From NCBI GenBank assembly GCA_937897365.1, contig CALCOP010000133.1, positions 1-5,081 of the forward strand: DNA of 5,081 nt, read 5' to 3'. A model generated the notes under the pieces. The model did no database searches, was not told where the DNA came from, and saw only the letters and a list, made by a program, of their open reading frames with translations. Positions within the stretch are counted from its first letter, which is position 1. Every line of letters begins with the position of its first letter. The translations under genes and the position numbers were made by a program. Shown here in pieces: positions 1-5,081 of the stretch. The DNA is from an uncultured euryarchaeote. GTDB lineage: Archaea; Thermoplasmatota; Poseidoniia; Poseidoniales; Poseidoniaceae.

Positions 1-42
1 CCTCCAAAACCAATCGGGCGACGTCGAGACGACGACTCATGA
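1..42 (+). CDS. 3' end of an upstream gene (partial)
   Basis: Frame 1 is open from the window edge and reads PPKPIGRRRDDDS before a TGA at 40-42. A Pro/Arg start followed by a run of Asp would suit a charged C-terminal tail. The next gene begins 9 bases later, and its ribosome-binding-like GAGGGA overlaps this stop codon, an arrangement typical of two genes in one operon. Only 13 codons are visible, so the product cannot be named. The other two plus frames are also open here and run on into stops beyond base 52, so the case depends on the tight stop-to-start spacing rather than on coding signal. Confidence 0.4.
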   Translation, partial: PPKPIGRRRDDDS

Positions 43-46
43 GGGA
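41..46 (+). promoter_or_regulatory. Shine-Dalgarno-like site of the TPR gene
   Basis: GAGGGA lies about 6 bases upstream of the ATG at 52 and could pair with the pyrimidine-rich 3' end of archaeal 16S rRNA. It decides the start of the TPR gene. No TATA-like box is visible in the 51 bases upstream, which fits an operon-internal gene. Three other genes in the window have TATA-like boxes and no such site. Confidence 0.5.
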
Positions 47-51
47 CGACC

Positions 52-1083
52 ATGGGTGCAGAACATCACTATCTTAACGCCGTAGAGGCCTACGACGAGG
101 GAGATTCTGAAACGGCGTATGAAGAGGCGTACAAAGCGGTTCAAATAGATCCCGAACACGTTGATGCATGGCAGTTATGTGCTGAGACATCACTTCCTCA
201 GAAAGGAGAAAAACCAACAATGATGCAGGCTGCAAAATCATTGGCAGCTGTTCGAAAAGTCATCACACTTGACCCAAATCGAACTGCGATGTGGATGCTA
301 GGTGGCCGTCTTTTGACAGATGAACTCGGACTACTCAACGAAGGTTTGCAGTGGTGGCAGGATTTACGACACCATCTTCCCGATGAAGTTACACCATTGG
401 TTGAGCAAGCTTCACTACTTGCTGATATGGGTCATTATCTTGAAGCAAAATATCGCCTGGATACCATTATTGAAGACAATTTGGACGGTGGGCCGAGTCA
501 AATCGCAAAAATCCATCAATTGCGCAACCAGGTTATTGCGGCGGCAAACCTCCAATCATCTGAACACTTCAAACCGTGGGAGAAACATCACAATGGTTGG
601 GGTGCAATCGAACTCAAAATGGGGAAAGGACCGGTTTCCGAAAGTTTCCTTTTCCTCATTACCACAGTACCCGCACTTATGTTTGTAGTCTATTTTTCAA
701 ACCAACTTTCTGGAGAAGGCTGGGGCGCTTTTTGCCTTACCAGTCTTGTGATTTTCGGAACCGTTTTAGTTGGAATGCGATTTGCAAAGAAGATGTTCCA
801 TAACATCAATCGACCTGCATTTAATTTACTCCGAGCAATGAATTTCGAAGCAAATACCGGCTACTGCGTGATTCATTCTGATATTCGCACCTCGCCGCTT
901 TACATGTTCATCATGCAGAGAAAACCGCAAGCTTGGCAAGAACGAATGCTGAAAATCATAGAATCTGACACGCCGCTTCCAAAAAACTGGAAACCAAGTT
1001 TCCCGGACTTTGATTCTCATTTAGACGACGTTGGATTCATCGAAGAAAGCGAAGAGCGATTTGAACCGTTTGAAGAAGAATGA
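52..1083 (+). CDS. TPR-repeat membrane protein
   Basis: 343 residues. The N-terminal half is helical and carries tetratricopeptide repeats. The clearest is at about 3-36, with the typical pattern of small residues, Ala/Tyr positions and a closing DPEH turn. A second lies around 57-90 (ITLDPN turn) and a third, more degenerate, around 94-143 (ADMGHYLEAKYRLDTI). Two hydrophobic segments at about 198-217 and 225-243 form a membrane hairpin, followed by a soluble region of about 100 residues and a strongly acidic tail (FEPFEEE). TPRs bind partner proteins, so a membrane-tethered scaffold or assembly role is a reasonable inference, but no partner can be named. With a hairpin, both the TPR and the tail should face the same side, probably the cytosol. 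The ATG at 52 is supported by the GAGGGA just upstream. The gene ends 5 bases from the stop of a convergent gene. Confidence 0.9.
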   Translation: MGAEHHYLNAVEAYDEGDSETAYEEAYKAVQIDPEHVDAWQLCAETSLPQKGEKPTMMQAAKSLAAVRKVITLDPNRTAMWMLGGRLLTDELGLLNEGLQWWQDLRHHLPDEVTPLVEQASLLADMGHYLEAKYRLDTIIEDNLDGGPSQIAKIHQLRNQVIAAANLQSSEHFKPWEKHHNGWGAIELKMGKGPVSESFLFLITTVPALMFVVYFSNQLSGEGWGAFCLTSLVIFGTVLVGMRFAKKMFHNINRPAFNLLRAMNFEANTGYCVIHSDIRTSPLYMFIMQRKPQAWQERMLKIIESDTPLPKNWKPSFPDFDSHLDDVGFIEESEERFEPFEEE

Positions 1084-1088
1084 TTCAT

Positions 1089-1484
1089 CTATTGCTCCAA
1101 CCCGTAATATGTGCTCATAGACGATGATGACAATCCTATCGTTACAATAAATGCCAAAGCAACCGATGCTTGAACCATCCAAATATTCTCTGCGGTAAAC
1201 TCTCCTAAGAGCAGTGAGAGTGCCATTGCCAATGCCTCAAGCCCTGCCGTTATGGTTTGAACTCGTCCCATGTCCAATGATGGATTCTTTAGCCATAACC
1301 AACTTCCCACCACATTGGTTCCAAGAAGTGCCGCACCAATGGTTCGTAACCATGCAGTGTTGACTGCTTCTGCTTTGAGCAAGTCACAAAATGCGTCAGG
1401 GGCTACAAGAAGAAATACACCGTATCCGAGTGATGCCCAGAGATTCACCTGCATAGTTGGACGAGCGAGGGTATCAAGATTCAT
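1089..1484 (-). CDS. Small four-helix membrane protein of unknown function
   Basis: 131 residues from the preferred start. Four hydrophobic segments at about 11-30, 45-65, 75-93 and 102-120 account for almost the whole protein, leaving short loops and a Ser-rich, weakly charged C terminus (SSSSMSTYYGLEQ). The pattern of a first helix followed by APDAF and then LRTIGAALLGTN recalls small four-helix families such as the DUF4345/DoxX-like groups. That is a remembered resemblance and gives no function. Two ATG starts are possible, at 1496 (135 residues) and 1484. I prefer 1484 because its ATG overlaps the TGA of the upstream ORF as ATGA, a classic translational-coupling junction; the 1496 start would make a 16-base overlap. 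No Shine-Dalgarno site is seen at either. The stop lies 5 bases from that of the convergent TPR gene, leaving no room for a separate terminator. Confidence 0.8.
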   Translation of the reverse strand: MNLDTLARPTMQVNLWASLGYGVFLLVAPDAFCDLLKAEAVNTAWLRTIGAALLGTNVVGSWLWLKNPSLDMGRVQTITAGLEALAMALSLLLGEFTAENIWMVQASVALAFIVTIGLSSSSMSTYYGLEQ

Positions 1485-1636
1485 GATTTTAGCCATGCAA
1501 ACGATTCAATAATTCTTTGCAAATCTTTGACAATACTCGCATCTGATTCCTCATAGATGAGTGTAAGTTCGATAGTAGGCCTGAATACTGGAGTAATGGG
1601 CGCTCTATTCGATCCTTCGATAACATCGAAATCCAT
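1481..1636 (-). CDS. Small orphan protein coupled to the four-helix membrane gene
   Basis: 51 residues from the only ATG in the frame. The frame can be extended to a TTG at 1696 (71 residues), but that would run 15 bases into the divergent lipoprotein gene. The sequence looks protein-like: a Pro-containing loop (RAPITPVFRP), a probable strand (TIELTLIYEE), then an amphipathic helix (DASIVKDLQRIIESFAWLKS). There is no signal peptide or membrane segment. The main support is the 4-base ATGA overlap with the start of the downstream membrane gene, which suggests the two are translated together and that this could be a cytosolic partner of the membrane protein. I do not recognise a family. It could also be the remnant of a longer gene or a chance frame. 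Confidence 0.5.
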   Translation of the reverse strand: MDFDVIEGSNRAPITPVFRPTIELTLIYEESDASIVKDLQRIIESFAWLKS

Positions 1637-1652
1637 TACGGAAAGAGAATGG

Positions 1653-1658
1653 TTTATG
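1653..1658 (+). promoter_or_regulatory. TATA-like box of the lipoprotein gene
   Basis: TTTATG preceded by purine-rich GAATGG begins 29 nt upstream of the ATG at 1682. Archaeal TATA boxes are centred about 26 nt before the transcription start, so transcription would begin at or within a few bases of the ATG, giving a leaderless mRNA. No Shine-Dalgarno site is present. Read on the other strand the same bases give CATAAA, so the box might also serve the minus-strand pair, although the spacing to 1636 is shorter than usual. Confidence 0.45.
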
Positions 1659-1681
1659 TTCCATTCAACAGTCGATAATCC

Positions 1682-2248
1682 ATGCGAAGCAAGCAATTTT
1701 TTGTCGTTCTACTCATGCTCCTAATGCCTTTGTCAGGATGTGTTGGATCGGAGGAATCCGGTGAGGATGGAAGTTTTACACCAGCTACGGGCGAGAAAAT
1801 ACCCGCTTTGACCGCCCCTAATCAGCATGGAGAAAACGTGACGCTTTCTGCTATGGAAGGAACGATGCTTGTTGTTCTTCTCAATATGGGAGAATGGTGC
1901 CTCTATTGCATTCAGGCGACCGAGAATGCCACGAGCTTAATTGTGGAGATGGAAGACATTGATGAACGTTACAACGTGAGTTTTGTAGAGATTCTTGGAA
2001 GCAATGAAACATGGGATCCTGCCAACCAATCCTATGCCATGAATTGGTCGACTCAATACAATACAACACACTTAATTCTTCACTCAGAAGTTGCAAATCA
2101 GTACGTTCTTGACAATATCGAGGTCGGATTTCCTACATATTGGATTGTTGACCTTGAAGGGATTTTGAGGGTTGCTTCACCAAATGTAAATTCTATCACC
2201 GCTGAAGATGTGCAAGAGCAATACGACATCTATCTCTCGGAAAAATAA
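1682..2248 (+). CDS. Thioredoxin-like (TlpA/AhpC-type) lipoprotein
   Basis: 188 residues. The N terminus has Arg and Lys at 2 and 4, a hydrophobic core at 6-16 and a lipobox LSGC with Cys20, so the mature protein should be lipid-anchored on the outer face of the membrane. An acidic Ser/Gly/Glu linker (21-35) precedes a thioredoxin-fold domain at about 38-185. Its redox motif is WCLYC (Cys73, Cys76), preceded by the strand MLVVLLN, and GFPTYWIVD supplies the cis-Pro (Pro151) and following strand. Both hallmarks are intact, so thiol-disulfide exchange on envelope proteins is likely; a peroxiredoxin-type role is less likely because the CXXC pair is present. Seven N-X-S/T sequons (Asn 52, 82, 98, 108, 115, 121, 127) suggest surface N-glycosylation. 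No electron donor such as a DsbD/CcdA-like protein is nearby. The start is supported by the TATA-like box 29 nt upstream and by the signal peptide beginning at once. Confidence 0.88.
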   Translation: MRSKQFFVVLLMLLMPLSGCVGSEESGEDGSFTPATGEKIPALTAPNQHGENVTLSAMEGTMLVVLLNMGEWCLYCIQATENATSLIVEMEDIDERYNVSFVEILGSNETWDPANQSYAMNWSTQYNTTHLILHSEVANQYVLDNIEVGFPTYWIVDLEGILRVASPNVNSITAEDVQEQYDIYLSEK

Positions 2249-2302
2249 GTATCACCACTCACAAGTAAAGAGGAGAGTGTATTGGCACCGCACACGGTTC
2301 AA

Positions 2303-3004
2303 TTATGTGGAATATACACGATGGATGAACGGAAGTTCAACCATCCCGTAGAACAAGTAGATGCTTCCTTGGAAAACAGCAGCAACCAACAAGCCCTCCA
2401 GCGAACCTGCCTCTATTGCTGCCCCATACACCGAAAGATTGCCCACTCCATACATCGGGTTCGAGAAAATCGAATAGGGTCCAGTCGTTACCAGCCCTCC
2501 ATTACCGGCTTCATCCATAAACAAATCACGATAATAGTAGACATCCATGCCGACAAGAAGTGTTGACCAGACTTTCGTCACAGTGCTGATGAGGAAGGTA
2601 AGTGTTCCAAAGATGAATATCACAAGATGTGGTATCGGTAAATCAAGACTACTTGCATAGTGTTGTAAGAAAAGTACGACACACCAACCCTGATTGAAGT
2701 AAACAACGCCGAGAACCACTTCGTAAACAGTCCACGCTCTTTTTCTTCCCAATCGTTGATGCATTTGGTGATGTAATTTTGCTTTGTAGAAGATGATGTG
2801 ACCTCCATAGTAGATACACCACACAACAACAACATAGACGAGCGCCTCTTTGGAATTTGAAACCAAATTTAAAGTGAGAAAGAATGCGATTATAATGAGA
2901 AAAAAGGTTGCTGCGATTTGTAGAGCGCTCCGATCAAGCCGTAGGCCAGACATACCTACAACAGTGGCAACAATGTCAAAGACGCTACTGGTGGCCTTCG
3001 ACAT
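2303..3004 (-). CDS. PEMT/ICMT-type membrane methyltransferase
   Basis: 233 residues with about five or six membrane segments (roughly 28-48, 55-73, 97-116, 125-145 and 203-221, with a possible half-helix near 186-198). The diagnostic stretch is TTGPYSIFSNPMYG at 173-186, the GPY...NPMY motif of the phospholipid N-methyltransferase / isoprenylcysteine carboxyl methyltransferase superfamily, which helps bind S-adenosylmethionine at the membrane face. A loop with YYYRDLF (156-162) precedes it. The substrate could be a lipid headgroup, quinone-like lipid or lipid-modified protein; the sequence does not decide. The protein stops at VELPFIHRVYST, where many family members have a Glu-Glu pair and about 20 more residues ending in a Tyr-rich segment, so the C terminus is short and the second Glu is replaced by Leu. 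An in-frame TGA directly upstream of the ATG excludes a longer N terminus. A TATA-like box about 30 nt upstream suggests its own, nearly leaderless promoter. Confidence 0.85.
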   Translation of the reverse strand: MSKATSSVFDIVATVVGMSGLRLDRSALQIAATFFLIIIAFFLTLNLVSNSKEALVYVVVVWCIYYGGHIIFYKAKLHHQMHQRLGRKRAWTVYEVVLGVVYFNQGWCVVLFLQHYASSLDLPIPHLVIFIFGTLTFLISTVTKVWSTLLVGMDVYYYRDLFMDEAGNGGLVTTGPYSIFSNPMYGVGNLSVYGAAIEAGSLEGLLVAAVFQGSIYLFYGMVELPFIHRVYST

Positions 3005-3030
3005 ACATCATCGTAGGCGACTCATTCTAT

Positions 3031-3037
3031 CAATAAA
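3031..3037 (-). promoter_or_regulatory. TATA-like box of the methyltransferase gene
   Basis: On the minus strand TTTATTG, preceded by GG, begins 33 nt upstream of the ATG at 3004. This predicts a leader of only about 5 bases. It sits in the 53-base gap after the neighbouring gene's stop at 3058, so the methyltransferase may be transcribed independently of the genes upstream. The GGTTTAT core is the same as that upstream of the lipoprotein gene. Confidence 0.45.
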
Positions 3038-3057
3038 CCGTGTTGAAAGTTGCAAAC

Positions 3058-3594
3058 TCAGTCCCACACATTAGAATCGGAGCCGAAACTTCTGTGAATT
3101 TCTACGCCCATTGTCTCAGCAATTTCATCAACAATACCTGTTGAAGATATTCCGCTTAATTTACCGAAAGTAGAACCGTCTTCTCGAAGGAAGTCTGCCG
3201 TGTAACTGGTACTTTTTCCGCCTTCATCATTTGTTGTGATGACTTCCTTGACAACGATTTTGGAAGTAACCTCTCTGGGAAATGTATCCCTGTATTCTGA
3301 AGATTTGAAAAACAAAGCACCAGGCATGTGTGACTCAATAGAATCCTCACGGATAACGAATTTGATCGGCATCTTGATGAACAAACTGATGATGATTACA
3401 GAAGGTATAGAAGTGATTGCAAGGATTGCTCCTTCAAGAGCAAGTCCATACTCAAGCGATGTGAAAATAAACGGATCTACTGTTCCAGATAGGCCGAGGG
3501 CAATACATATCAAGCCCAATATGATTGGTTGGCCAATGAATATGGCTCCAAGTGCGAACATCCATTGACCATTCCAAATTGTGACATCTGACAT
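3058..3594 (-). CDS. Two-helix membrane protein with a soluble C-terminal domain
   Basis: 178 residues. Two hydrophobic segments at about 11-34 and 50-73 form a hairpin with a short loop (SGTVDPFIFTSLE). Then comes a soluble region of about 100 residues with alternating strands: KFVIREDSIES, REVTSKIVVKEVITT, a charged turn with Asp/Glu/Gly/Lys, TSYTADFLREDG, and a final helix STGIVDEIAETMGVEI. Two helices, a run of strands and a closing helix recall bacterial and archaeal membrane proteins with PH-like domains. That is a fold-level guess; there is no catalytic motif and I do not recognise a family. The frame extends upstream to an ATG at 3699, but the extra 35 residues are Cys/Arg-rich and unlike the rest. 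The ATG at 3594 is preferred because a TATA-like box lies 29 nt before it and the protein then begins cleanly with MSDVTIWNG. Its stop is 53 bases before the methyltransferase start. Confidence 0.78.
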   Translation of the reverse strand: MSDVTIWNGQWMFALGAIFIGQPIILGLICIALGLSGTVDPFIFTSLEYGLALEGAILAITSIPSVIIISLFIKMPIKFVIREDSIESHMPGALFFKSSEYRDTFPREVTSKIVVKEVITTNDEGGKSTSYTADFLREDGSTFGKLSGISSTGIVDEIAETMGVEIHRSFGSDSNVWD

Positions 3595-3617
3595 GGTAAT
3601 TTTACTGGGTGGTGAGA

Positions 3618-3623
3618 CTAATA
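3618..3623 (-). promoter_or_regulatory. TATA-like box of the two-helix membrane protein gene
   Basis: On the minus strand the sequence GGGAAAAAG then TATTAG begins 29 nt upstream of the ATG at 3594. The A-rich stretch directly before the box looks like a BRE for transcription factor B. The spacing predicts a leaderless transcript and argues against the longer start at 3699, which lies upstream of the box. It sits in the 150-base gap (3595-3744) after the PKD-like gene, in which I see no other element. Confidence 0.5.
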
Positions 3624-3744
3624 CTTTTTCCCGACATATGCACATCGGGTCGTATCGACAATCGTGGAATACCTGGGCCGTGATTCGTAGTCTTTGCATT
3701 GCTTACGCTCAACCGATAATCCTTCACAACCGAAGTTAGGAAGT

Positions 3745-5081
3745 TCACTGTTGGCTTTGAGCATACTGTAATGCATACTGCTGAGCATACGTCGCAGCAG
3801 TTTGCGGATCGTATCCTTGTGCGGTGAATTGCTGGTAATATTGCTGATAGACTGCATCGTCCATGGCTGGAGCCGCTGCTGCTGCGACAGGTGCAGCTGC
3901 TGCTGCCTGAGAGGCATATTGCTGAGCATATGCTCGAGCGGTCTCTTCAGGATATCCTTGTGCAATCAATTGCTGGACATATTGTTCGGTCTGGTCAACA
4001 ACCCCACCGAATCCAGATGCACCGACTGAGAAGTTTTGGGTATCATCTTCAGAACCTCGGCGCATGAGGAAGAGTGTAAGGATTACAATCACGATGAGAG
4101 CGAATGCAACGAGCGCAGGCATAAGCAAACCGTCAAGAGAACCTTGAGCACCGCCATCTCCAATATTGGATTGAGGTGCTTGCCATTCTCCGTCAACAAA
4201 GGTCCAAGCTCCGGACCATTGACATTCACCGTCTGCATCGAGAACGAATTCTCCTCCAGCTGCTTCTGCCTCGATATCTGCTTCAAGACCCTGACATGCA
4301 GGTAACGAGATGAGAATTTCCTTGTATGTAATGAAACGCTCATTCGGTGCTTCTCCTTCATACCACTTGATGTAAAGAATCTGGGTAACTGACTTGTTGG
4401 TATACATTCCTTCAAGCGTCAAACTGAGTGCAAAGGTGTCGAGATCTCCAAGAGCATCAGATTTTCGCCATTCGCCTGACTTGTTGTAGTTGAACTTGTC
4501 AATTGCGCTTGCATTGAAACTGTCAGGCATGAGAGATACTTCAACGAAGACGTCTTTCTGACCTTCCTCAGCGCCTGTGAGAACACTACCGCTGATGGTA
4601 ATGGTATCGGTATCAATCTTACAATCTGAAGCAGTAGGACACTTACCTCCTAAGGTGTAGTCAATCGAAATATCTGGCTCTTGGTCACCAAATCCGTCTG
4701 GAACGACATCGAAATACATTCGATGTTTTTCTGAGAATTTATCAGCGCCATCGAAGACAACCAATTCAATACGGATTTGGGTGGTTGAAGAACCACTGGT
4801 ATCTACGGTCTGGTTACGGAACGTGTAAGCAAACAATCCATCACTGGCAGCATTTTGAGTAAAGGAATGGCCTTCGATTGCGAAGTCATCTTCATCATAG
4901 GGCTTATCGAACAGAACCTTCCATTCATAGCGCTCAATTCCGTTACCGTCAAGAGCATCTTCATCAGAAGAGTTTCCTGCGTCGAAGAAGATTGTCACTT
5001 CACCATCTGCATCGAGAATGATTCGGTTAACGTCCCATTCCTTCGATTGAATGGTGTTGGTTCCAATGTATTCGACTTGGT
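3745..5081 (-). CDS. PKD-like surface protein with C-terminal anchor and repeat tail (5' partial)
   Basis: The frame is open to the right edge, so the N terminus and signal peptide lie outside; 444 residues are visible. A GTG at 4998 is an internal codon, because the frame continues upstream with protein-like sequence. Visible residues 20-55 (RIILDADGEVTIFFDAGNSS...GIERYEWKVLFD) match the start of a PKD/Ig-like domain, and two or more further beta-rich regions follow to about 260. Four Cys at 147, 153, 262 and 286 could form two short disulfides. Five ectodomain sequons (Asn 36, 89, 189, 199, 228) suit N-glycosylation. One membrane helix at about 317-339 is followed by MRRGSEDD, giving an outside N terminus and a cytosolic tail. 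The tail has two copies of a Tyr/Gln/Ala-rich unit separated by an Ala/Pro linker. PKD-like domains mediate adhesion or protein contacts, so a surface binding or structural role is inferred. No enzyme motif is seen. Confidence 0.85.
   Translation of the reverse strand, partial: QVEYIGTNTIQSKEWDVNRIILDADGEVTIFFDAGNSSDEDALDGNGIERYEWKVLFDKPYDEDDFAIEGHSFTQNAASDGLFAYTFRNQTVDTSGSSTTQIRIELVVFDGADKFSEKHRMYFDVVPDGFGDQEPDISIDYTLGGKCPTASDCKIDTDTITISGSVLTGAEEGQKDVFVEVSLMPDSFNASAIDKFNYNKSGEWRKSDALGDLDTFALSLTLEGMYTNKSVTQILYIKWYEGEAPNERFITYKEILISLPACQGLEADIEAEAAGGEFVLDADGECQWSGAWTFVDGEWQAPQSNIGDGGAQGSLDGLLMPALVAFALIVIVILTLFLMRRGSEDDTQNFSVGASGFGGVVDQTEQYVQQLIAQGYPEETARAYAQQYASQAAAAAPVAAAAAPAMDDAVYQQYYQQFTAQGYDPQTAATYAQQYALQYAQSQQ
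3769..3840 (-). repeat. Tail repeat, C-terminal copy
   Basis: Encodes visible residues 414-437 of the PKD-like protein, from YYQQFTAQGY to YAQQYAL. It matches the other copy at 15 of 24 residues and lies exactly 47 codons after it. Conserved positions include the initial Tyr-X-Gln-Gln, the AQGY turn, Thr-Ala and the closing YAQQYA. The DNA is also visibly similar (both copies share TATCCTTGTGC on the plus strand), suggesting duplication with later drift. Confidence 0.75.
3910..3981 (-). repeat. Tail repeat, N-terminal copy
   Basis: Encodes visible residues 367-390, from YVQQLIAQGYP to YAQQYAS, about 27 residues after the membrane helix. Each unit looks like two short helices joined by a Gly-Tyr turn, the first pattern being QQLIAQGY and the second a Thr-Ala-X-X-Tyr-Ala helix. 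An Ala/Pro-rich linker (AAAAAPVAAAAAPAMDD) separates this copy from the next. The overall shape recalls a UBA-like helical motif, but that is a guess from pattern alone. Confidence 0.75.

Noticed and set aside
1637..1696. Extension of the 51-residue ORF to a TTG start at 1696
   Set aside because: It would use a rare start codon and overlap the divergent lipoprotein gene and its promoter; the ATG at 1636 is simpler.
2256..2279. CACTC...GAGTG inverted repeat just after the lipoprotein gene
   Set aside because: A 5-base stem with a 14-base loop and no T tract is expected by chance.
2287..2298. ACCG-CACA-CGGT inverted repeat downstream of the methyltransferase gene, followed on the minus strand by a pyrimidine-rich stretch
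   Set aside because: The stem is only 4 base pairs and there is no run of T, so it is too weak to call a terminator.
3595..3699. N-terminal extension of the two-helix membrane protein to an ATG at 3699
   Set aside because: The added residues are rich in Cys and Arg, unlike the rest of the protein, and the ATG lies upstream of a well-placed TATA-like box.
3868..3912. GCT/GCA-rich tract that could be taken for a microsatellite or phase-variation repeat
   Set aside because: It encodes the Ala/Pro linker with mixed Ala codons and intact frame; there is no long perfect unit array.
3618..3965. Gln/Leu/Met-rich 115-residue minus-strand frame
   Set aside because: It is a shadow of the low-complexity repeat tail of the PKD-like gene in another frame, with no start signal or recognisable domain.
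1..5081. A possible defence, mobile or otherwise novel gene system
   Set aside because: No nuclease, ATPase, transposase, reverse transcriptase, toxin-antitoxin or CRISPR-like pattern was seen; the genes are envelope-type with mixed orientation and mostly separate promoters.

Overview
The window most resembles the genome of a planktonic, mesophilic archaeon of the Thermoplasmata side, probably marine group II (Candidatus Poseidoniales). This is an inference. It rests on TATA-like boxes placed about 30 nt upstream of several start codons, which suggests leaderless mRNAs; on a Cys-anchored thioredoxin-like lipoprotein rich in N-glycosylation sequons; and on a large surface protein with a PKD-like ectodomain, one C-terminal membrane anchor and a Gln/Tyr/Ala-rich cytosolic tail with a repeat. 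No rRNA, tRNA or marker gene is present to confirm it.

Layout. Bases 1-42 look like the last codons of an upstream plus-strand gene. A TPR membrane protein follows at 52-1083, preceded by a Shine-Dalgarno-like GAGGGA. It converges, with a 5-base gap, on a minus-strand pair: a 51-residue orphan (1481-1636) joined by a 4-base ATGA overlap to a four-helix membrane protein (1089-1484). Divergent from this pair is a plus-strand thioredoxin-like lipoprotein (1682-2248). It converges on a minus-strand block that fills the rest of the window: a PEMT/ICMT-type membrane methyltransferase (2303-3004), a two-helix membrane protein with a soluble C-terminal domain (3058-3594), and the 3' part of the PKD-like surface protein (3745 to beyond the right edge).

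How the genes relate. All six main products are predicted membrane or cell-surface proteins, but nothing in the sequence shows that they form one pathway. Genes 3058-3594 and 2303-3004 each seem to have their own promoter, so the minus-strand block is probably not a single operon. The only good case for translational coupling is the 51-residue ORF with the four-helix protein.

There is no mobile element, CRISPR array, RNA gene or defence cassette. This looks like ordinary chromosome with several poorly characterised envelope genes. No gene-free stretch exceeds 300 bases; the longest (3595-3744) holds a putative promoter and no other recognisable element.
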